Assembly: GCA_038328575.1 (NCBI GenBank)
Contig: JBBQMD010000021.1
Location: 1-45,073, forward strand
Length of the DNA: 45,073 nt
Source: JACVCS01 sp038328575
Lineage (GTDB): Bacteria > Planctomycetota > Phycisphaerae > Phycisphaerales > UBA1924
Direction of reading: 5' to 3'
The notes beneath the pieces are model-generated. The model saw nothing but the letters and a program-made list of their open reading frames with translations, had not been told where the DNA came from and searched no databases. The stretch's first letter is position 1. Every line of letters starts with the position of its first letter. Below are positions 40,910 to 45,073 of the stretch, one piece after another. The position numbers and the translations under genes were made by a program.

Positions 40910-43099
40910 ATGCGGGGGATCATTCAGCGAGGGGCAGCGGGTCGGTTGATGGGACTCGCGGGCATCGCGATGGTGGCGTTGGCGGGAACGAGTGCGGCGT
41001 GGGGGCGGCAGGAGCCGCGAGCGCCACAGGTGAGCAGTCCGAACGCAAGATCGAAGGAGCCGACGGCGTGGACGCTGGCGAGCGCCGAGGCGGCGTGCGC
41101 GACCGCGATCAGTGATGCGCTGTTCGGGCTGGTTTTGGAGTTGGTGCCCGAGGGCCGACGGGTCGATGATCGGCCCGATGAGTGGAAGAGCGAGGTTTCA
41201 ATGGCGTGGTCGTCAGCGCCGGGGCTGCCGGCGTGGGTGACGGGTGAAGCGGAGCCGCTGATCAAAGTGTTGCGGCGCCATCAAGCGGCAACTGAGGAAG
41301 AGACGCGAGTGAGTTGGTTGAGCCGCGTGCTGGCTGATGTTGATGCAATGGAGACATCGGTCGCGGCGACGGAGTCGGCGCGCCGGGTGGCGGGGACTGC
41401 GGTTCGGCTTGCGATCGCTCGGCGAAGTGGCGACCCGGCGAAGCTGGCCGCGGCGCGCGCCGAGGCGGTGGAGCGTCTGGAAGCGGTGTTCGAGCTAGAG
41501 GTGGGCGAGCAGCCGGCGCGGCAATGTCCGCTGGGAGTTCGACAGGCGGCGGAACTGGTGTTGCTGCGCGAGGGGTTGTTGACGGGCCCAAATCTCAGCG
41601 CTGCGCTCTTGCGCATGAACACGGCGCGATTTCTGATGATCAGCAAGGTTGCCAAGGGGCTGGATGCGTATGAGCGCGCCGCGACCGACGAAGCGCGCAG
41701 GGAGGCGGCCAGCGCGGGCGCGGCTGATGTGTGCGAGGGGCTGGCGCGTGCGGACTTGGCGCCCGGGCGGCGCGAGCGTGTTGAGTGGGTGATCAATGGG
41801 CTGGACCGACTGAGCGGGAAGGTTGAGCCGGGAGATTTTTCGCTGAGCATGAAGGCGGTTCGGATCATGCGGGCACAACGGGCGAGCACGGTGGTGGAGA
41901 CGCAACCCCGGGGAGAGGGTGAAACGTCTAGTTGGCCCTGGGAGCAAGTGCTTCAGGATCCCGGCTTCGCGGGCTTGCCGATCGACTTGAGGTGGGAGTT
42001 TGCGGTGGAGGCGTCGAACGACATTCGTCGGGAGGTCCGGGAAGGGCGGCAGAAAATCTCTGACCCGAATCGGCAAGTGCTGTATGAGCGGTTGACAGAA
42101 TCGATGGACGGCGGAGCGCGCGACGATCAAGGCCGAAGTCTCGGGCCCGTCATGGAGTTGATTGGGAGCGAGTTGGGTGGTGAGGTTGAGTTGCTGGACC
42201 GGCCGCGGGCGGCGCTGGTGGGGCGTTTGATTGACGGGATGGCGCGGGGGGTGTCCGAGAGAGAATCGCGGATGGTGGTGTTGCTCAGAGTTTGGCTTGA
42301 GCTTCGCTCGGGCGAGCCGTCAGCCGCGGCGTGGTCAGCGGCGCTGGACGGCCTTGCGGTGCCCGCCGGGCCCGGTGTCAAGATGCCTGAGAATGGGCGG
42401 AAGCCTGTCGTTGCAGCGCTTCAGTTGGCGACCGATCGCGCGGCGGCCGACGGCGCGGCGGCGACGCCCTCGCCCGGCCTGGTTGAGCGTGCGAGGTTGC
42501 TTGTTCGCACGGCGGAGATCCTCTCGCCTCAAGATCAGGAGATGGCGGTTGACGTCTGGCGGGGGCTGGCGGTTGCGGCGATGCGGTCGGCGCGCGAGCG
42601 TGCGGGGCTCGGGGGGTGGGCGGGCGAGTTTGATGGGTTGATTGAGGCGGTCAAGGTGCGCGCGGCGGCTCTGCCCTGGGTTGAGCCGCTCGACGCAGAG
42701 CAGCTTGAACGGGCGCGCTGGGCGCAGCGACTGCGGGAGGCGGGGCAAGGCGATGAGGCGCGGAAGATGGCGTTGGAGGTGATCAACGCGCGGACCGAGC
42801 CGGGCAAGGGATTGGTCGGGCGGGCGGCGTTTTGGCTGGCGTGGGCGGAGGTGTTGGAGTCGGTGTCGGCGGCCGCGGGGGGCGCTGGCGGGGGCGAAGG
42901 CGACGTGCGGATTCGATTGCGGGCCTTGGCGGCGGTGGATGCGAAGTTCGGTCGTCTTGATGACAGCGAGAAGGCGACGCTGCCTGGGGCGCCGAGTCAA
43001 CGGGTGCCGACATCTGATGAGCGCGACGCGATGGCGACGTTGACCGACGCGGCGGATCGGCTGGCGAAGTTGAGTGAGCGGGTTGAGAAGGCGAAGTGA
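40910..43099 (+). CDS. Large secreted helical protein of unknown function
   Basis: Predicted 729 aa. The ATG at 40910 opens a signal peptide (MRGIIQRGAAGRLMGLAGIA then MVALAGTSAAWG) and has GGAAGG 10 nt upstream; the TTG at 40883 is less likely. The rest is mainly helical with repeated Ala/Glu/Arg-rich segments (AKLAAARAEAVERLEAVFEL, RARWAQRLREAGQGDEARKM), TPR-like in places but not matched to a family. It lies between the VWA-like gene and tmk on the same strand. Confidence 0.65.
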   Translation: MRGIIQRGAAGRLMGLAGIAMVALAGTSAAWGRQEPRAPQVSSPNARSKEPTAWTLASAEAACATAISDALFGLVLELVPEGRRVDDRPDEWKSEVSMAWSSAPGLPAWVTGEAEPLIKVLRRHQAATEEETRVSWLSRVLADVDAMETSVAATESARRVAGTAVRLAIARRSGDPAKLAAARAEAVERLEAVFELEVGEQPARQCPLGVRQAAELVLLREGLLTGPNLSAALLRMNTARFLMISKVAKGLDAYERAATDEARREAASAGAADVCEGLARADLAPGRRERVEWVINGLDRLSGKVEPGDFSLSMKAVRIMRAQRASTVVETQPRGEGETSSWPWEQVLQDPGFAGLPIDLRWEFAVEASNDIRREVREGRQKISDPNRQVLYERLTESMDGGARDDQGRSLGPVMELIGSELGGEVELLDRPRAALVGRLIDGMARGVSERESRMVVLLRVWLELRSGEPSAAAWSAALDGLAVPAGPGVKMPENGRKPVVAALQLATDRAAADGAAATPSPGLVERARLLVRTAEILSPQDQEMAVDVWRGLAVAAMRSARERAGLGGWAGEFDGLIEAVKVRAAALPWVEPLDAEQLERARWAQRLREAGQGDEARKMALEVINARTEPGKGLVGRAAFWLAWAEVLESVSAAAGGAGGGEGDVRIRLRALAAVDAKFGRLDDSEKATLPGAPSQRVPTSDERDAMATLTDAADRLAKLSERVEKAK

Positions 43100-43123
43100 A
43101 CCCGCGTCGGGTACACTGCGTTT

Positions 43124-43873
43124 GTGAGCGAATCGGCACCGACGAATGAAGCGAGCGTGACGAAGTCGGCGGGCAGCGGCGCGCCGGCGGTGGCCGGCGC
43201 GAGTGTCGCAGGGCTGGAGTTTCTGCGCCAGTACGCCGGGCGATTCCTGGTGTTTGAAGGGCCGGACGGCTCGGGCAAGAGCACGCAGTTTCGGCGCCTG
43301 GGTCAGGCGCTCAGTGCGCTGAACATCGCCCACGCCACGGTGCGCGAGCCGGGCGGGACGGTGACCGGCGAGGCGATCCGCACGGTGCTGCTGGATAAGG
43401 CGAACACGTCGATGACGACGCGCGCCGAGATGATGCTCTACATGGCATCGCGGGCCGAGTTGGTGGAGCGGGTGATCTTCCCGGCCCTGCGGCGTGGCGA
43501 GCTGGTGATGGCGGATCGGTTTGTCGCCAGCACGCTGGCGTATCAGGGCGCGGCCGGGGGATTGCCTTCGGCGGACATCGCGGCGGTGGCCCGGGTGGCG
43601 ACGCGCGGGCTGATGCCGGACTTACATTTATTGTTTGATCTAGATGCGGACGCCGCGGCGAAGCGGCTGTCGCCTTTGCTGGACCGGATGGAGGCCAAGG
43701 GGCGCGAGTTTCACATGAAGGTGCGTCAGGGGTATCTAGAGCAAGCGAAGCAGGACCCGCGTCGGTTTGCGCTGATTGATGCGAGCCGGGAGCCGGACGC
43801 GGTGTGGAGCCAGGTGGTGCGAACGCTGCGTGAGCGGGCGGAGTCACTTCCGAGTAAACTGCAACTGTCCTGA
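43124..43873 (+). CDS. tmk: Thymidylate kinase
   Basis: Predicted 249 aa, GTG start. It phosphorylates dTMP to dTDP for DNA synthesis. The P-loop FEGPDGSGKST is at residues 44..54, VREPGGTVTGEAIR and DRFVASTLAYQG are the substrate-binding motifs, and LLFDLDADAAAKRL is the expected strand-helix. An N-terminal extension of about 38 residues (Ser/Ala/Gly-rich) makes it longer than the usual 205-215 aa. It follows the secreted protein gene by 24 nt. Confidence 0.95.
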   Translation: MSESAPTNEASVTKSAGSGAPAVAGASVAGLEFLRQYAGRFLVFEGPDGSGKSTQFRRLGQALSALNIAHATVREPGGTVTGEAIRTVLLDKANTSMTTRAEMMLYMASRAELVERVIFPALRRGELVMADRFVASTLAYQGAAGGLPSADIAAVARVATRGLMPDLHLLFDLDADAAAKRLSPLLDRMEAKGREFHMKVRQGYLEQAKQDPRRFALIDASREPDAVWSQVVRTLRERAESLPSKLQLS

Positions 43874-43937
43874 GCGGGGCGCATCGGGGGTCTGGTGGCG
43901 GGGCGGAGCGACGGGCTCACGGAGGGTGTGGACGCTG

Positions 43938-44663
43938 ATGAACGTGGATTCGCCGATTGCCTATGTCGCCGGCTTGCTGGGCGCGTATCTGCTGGGCTCG
44001 ATCCCCTTTGGGTTGATCATCAGCCTGGCCAAGGGCGTGGACGTTCGCGCGTTTGGTTCAAAGAACATCGGCGCGTCGAACGTCGGGCGGACGCTGGGGC
44101 GGAAGTACGGCGTGCTGACGTTCTTGCTGGATGCGGGCAAGGGATTTGTGCCGGTGCTGCTGGCGGGGCTGGCGATGGGGGCGATGAATCGCCCGCATCT
44201 GCCGCCGGTGGAGTTGCTGGTGTGGTTGAGCTTCGGGGTGGCGGCGTTCTTTGGGCACCTGTTTCCCGTGTGGCTGAAGTTCAAGGGCGGCAAGGGCGTG
44301 GCGACGGGGTTTGGCGCGATCCTGGCGGTGTACCCGTTCATGTCGCTCGCGGCGATGGGGGCCATCGTCGTGTGGGTGACGTGCGTCACGCTCACGCGGT
44401 ATGTTGGGCTGAGCTCGATTCTGTCGGCGCTGACGTTGCCGTTGTTCGTGTGGTTTGTTGCGCCGGTGGCGAAGGCGGCGGGCGTGTTCCCGGAGATCCC
44501 GGGAGAGGACGGATGGTTTGCGCCGTGGTCGGTGGTGTGGCCGTACTTCACGCTGTCGGTGTTCCTGGCGGGGTTTGTGACGTGGCGGCACAAGGACAAC
44601 CTGGCGCGGATGCGAGCGGGGACGGAGCCGCGGGTGGGGCGGAAGAAGCGGGTCGGTGCGTGA
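43938..44663 (+). CDS. plsY: Acyl-phosphate:glycerol-3-phosphate acyltransferase PlsY
   Basis: Predicted 241 aa, five or six membrane segments. It uses acyl-phosphate to acylate glycerol-3-phosphate, starting phospholipid synthesis. Signature loops are all present: GSIPFGLIISLAKG, GSKNIGASNVGR, and FKGGKGVATGFGAIL. The ATG at 43938 has GGAGG 12 nt upstream; the frame extension to 43776 overlaps tmk and is rejected. A hydrophilic segment (FPEIPGEDGWFAP) between the last membrane spans is an insertion not typical for short PlsY proteins. Confidence 0.95.
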   Translation: MNVDSPIAYVAGLLGAYLLGSIPFGLIISLAKGVDVRAFGSKNIGASNVGRTLGRKYGVLTFLLDAGKGFVPVLLAGLAMGAMNRPHLPPVELLVWLSFGVAAFFGHLFPVWLKFKGGKGVATGFGAILAVYPFMSLAAMGAIVVWVTCVTLTRYVGLSSILSALTLPLFVWFVAPVAKAAGVFPEIPGEDGWFAPWSVVWPYFTLSVFLAGFVTWRHKDNLARMRAGTEPRVGRKKRVGA

Positions 44664-44770
44664 TGGGGGCAAGCGGCGTGCGGGTTGCGTGCGAGTTCAA
44701 CGGAACCACGTGAGTCCGGATAAGGCGCGTGAGGTCGTGTGGGTTGTACGAGTTGCGCCGGGATGAAAGG

Positions 44771-44800
44771 ACCGCGAAGGTGGGCCTTGGTCTTCGCGGT
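44771..44800. other. Hairpin downstream of plsY
   Basis: ACCGCGAAG (44771..44779) pairs with CTTCGCGGT (44792..44800), with a 12-nt loop containing a small AAGG/CCTT pair. No U-tract follows, so it may be an attenuator-like or factor-dependent terminator rather than an intrinsic terminator. Confidence 0.45.
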
Positions 44801-44906
44801 GCATCCGGGGCTTGGCGCGCGAGCGTGGCGCGTCGATGGTGTGACTGAGCGTGATGAACGGGTCGAGGCCCGAGGCATCCGCGAGATCGCAGCCAGGAGC
44901 CGCCCG

Positions 44907-45073
44907 ATGCGACTGAACCGATCCAAGATTTCACGCGAGCAGGATGAGCCGCGGCTGGTGTTTCCTGCACAGGCGCTGGACTTGGCGCGTCGGAGCAGCC
45001 CGATGTCCAAGAAGGCCAGCCCGGCGCACTGCGAGTTGGTGGAGTCGATCGACGTGACGCTGGACCACATGGA
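44907..45073 (+). CDS. Start of an unknown gene, cut by the window edge
   Basis: An ATG at 44907 with AGGAG about 7 nt upstream opens a frame running to the right edge. The visible 55 residues begin MRLNRSKISREQDEPRLVFP and include LDLARRSSPMSKKASPAHCE. No domain is visible in this short part and it is not recognised. The 243-nt gap before it holds the hairpin above and nothing else identifiable. Confidence 0.55.
   Translation, partial: MRLNRSKISREQDEPRLVFPAQALDLARRSSPMSKKASPAHCELVESIDVTLDHM

Overview
This is a GC-rich bacterial chromosomal segment that most resembles a planctomycete of the class Phycisphaerae. The best taxonomic clue is the secreted protein at 502..3252. It ends in a duplicated NNGVTE(A/G)DYN...FFDGC module, a C-terminal (GC-type dockerin-like) tail that I associate with Phycisphaerales. 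No taxonomic search was possible, so this is recognition, not proof. No rRNA, tRNA, CRISPR array, intact insertion sequence or prophage was seen.

Layout. 1..229 is the 3' end of an unknown gene. 502..4779 holds the dockerin-tailed secreted protein and, convergent to it, a UDP-N-acetyl-sugar 6-dehydrogenase; a strong bidirectional hairpin terminator separates them. 5006..8003 is a forward run of cardiolipin synthase, a metallo-beta-lactamase-fold hydrolase and AcpS. 8033..10168 (reverse) has a secreted alanine-rich protein and a TPR/SPOR lipoprotein. 10429..11904 is an acyl-CoA synthetase. 11937..12647 is an orphan gene of clearly lower GC. 12710..18065 (reverse) has an ammonia-lyase (HutH type), a long acyl-CoA dehydrogenase and an ECF sigma/RskA-type anti-sigma pair. 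18066..18683 is the largest gene-free stretch, packed with palindromes and repeats. 18684..22222 (forward) has aat, thrC and an AsmA-like membrane-anchored protein. 22345..24698 (reverse) has 5-formyl-THF cyclo-ligase and rarA. 24812..28447 (forward) has ftsK and a zinc-ribbon membrane protein. 28477..30545 (reverse) is a second ECF sigma/anti-sigma pair. 30704..34330 (forward) has a glycosyltransferase-like protein, a decayed MntA/HepT toxin-antitoxin pair and purB. 34363..36897 (reverse) is a three-gene unit of class IV aminotransferase, alpha/beta hydrolase and GNAT acetyltransferase. 37021..45073 (forward) has ybeY-corC, two envelope or secreted proteins of unknown role, tmk, plsY and the start of one more gene.

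The most notable large-scale signal is strand composition. Left of about 19.3 kb the plus strand is C-rich whichever strand the genes are on. Right of it the plus strand is G-rich, again on both gene strands. The change falls within about 100 bp near the 3' end of aat. A C-to-G switch of this kind is what a replication origin (cumulative GC-skew minimum) would give, and the repeat-filled 18066..18683 region lies just beside it.

The second theme is short-period tandem repeats. Arrays with 7-nt units (CAATCGG, GATGAGT/GCTGAGT, TTGCGAG) and 8-nt units (GTGGCAGA, CTCGCGCC) occupy several intergenic gaps. One heptamer family has entered the rarA reading frame and encodes a 7-residue repeat between its ATPase and C-terminal domains. 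Most genes are housekeeping: phospholipid synthesis (cls, plsY, acpS), replication and division (ftsK, rarA, tmk), translation and RNA (aat, ybeY), and threonine, purine and folate metabolism. I did not find a convincing new multi-gene defence or biosynthetic system.
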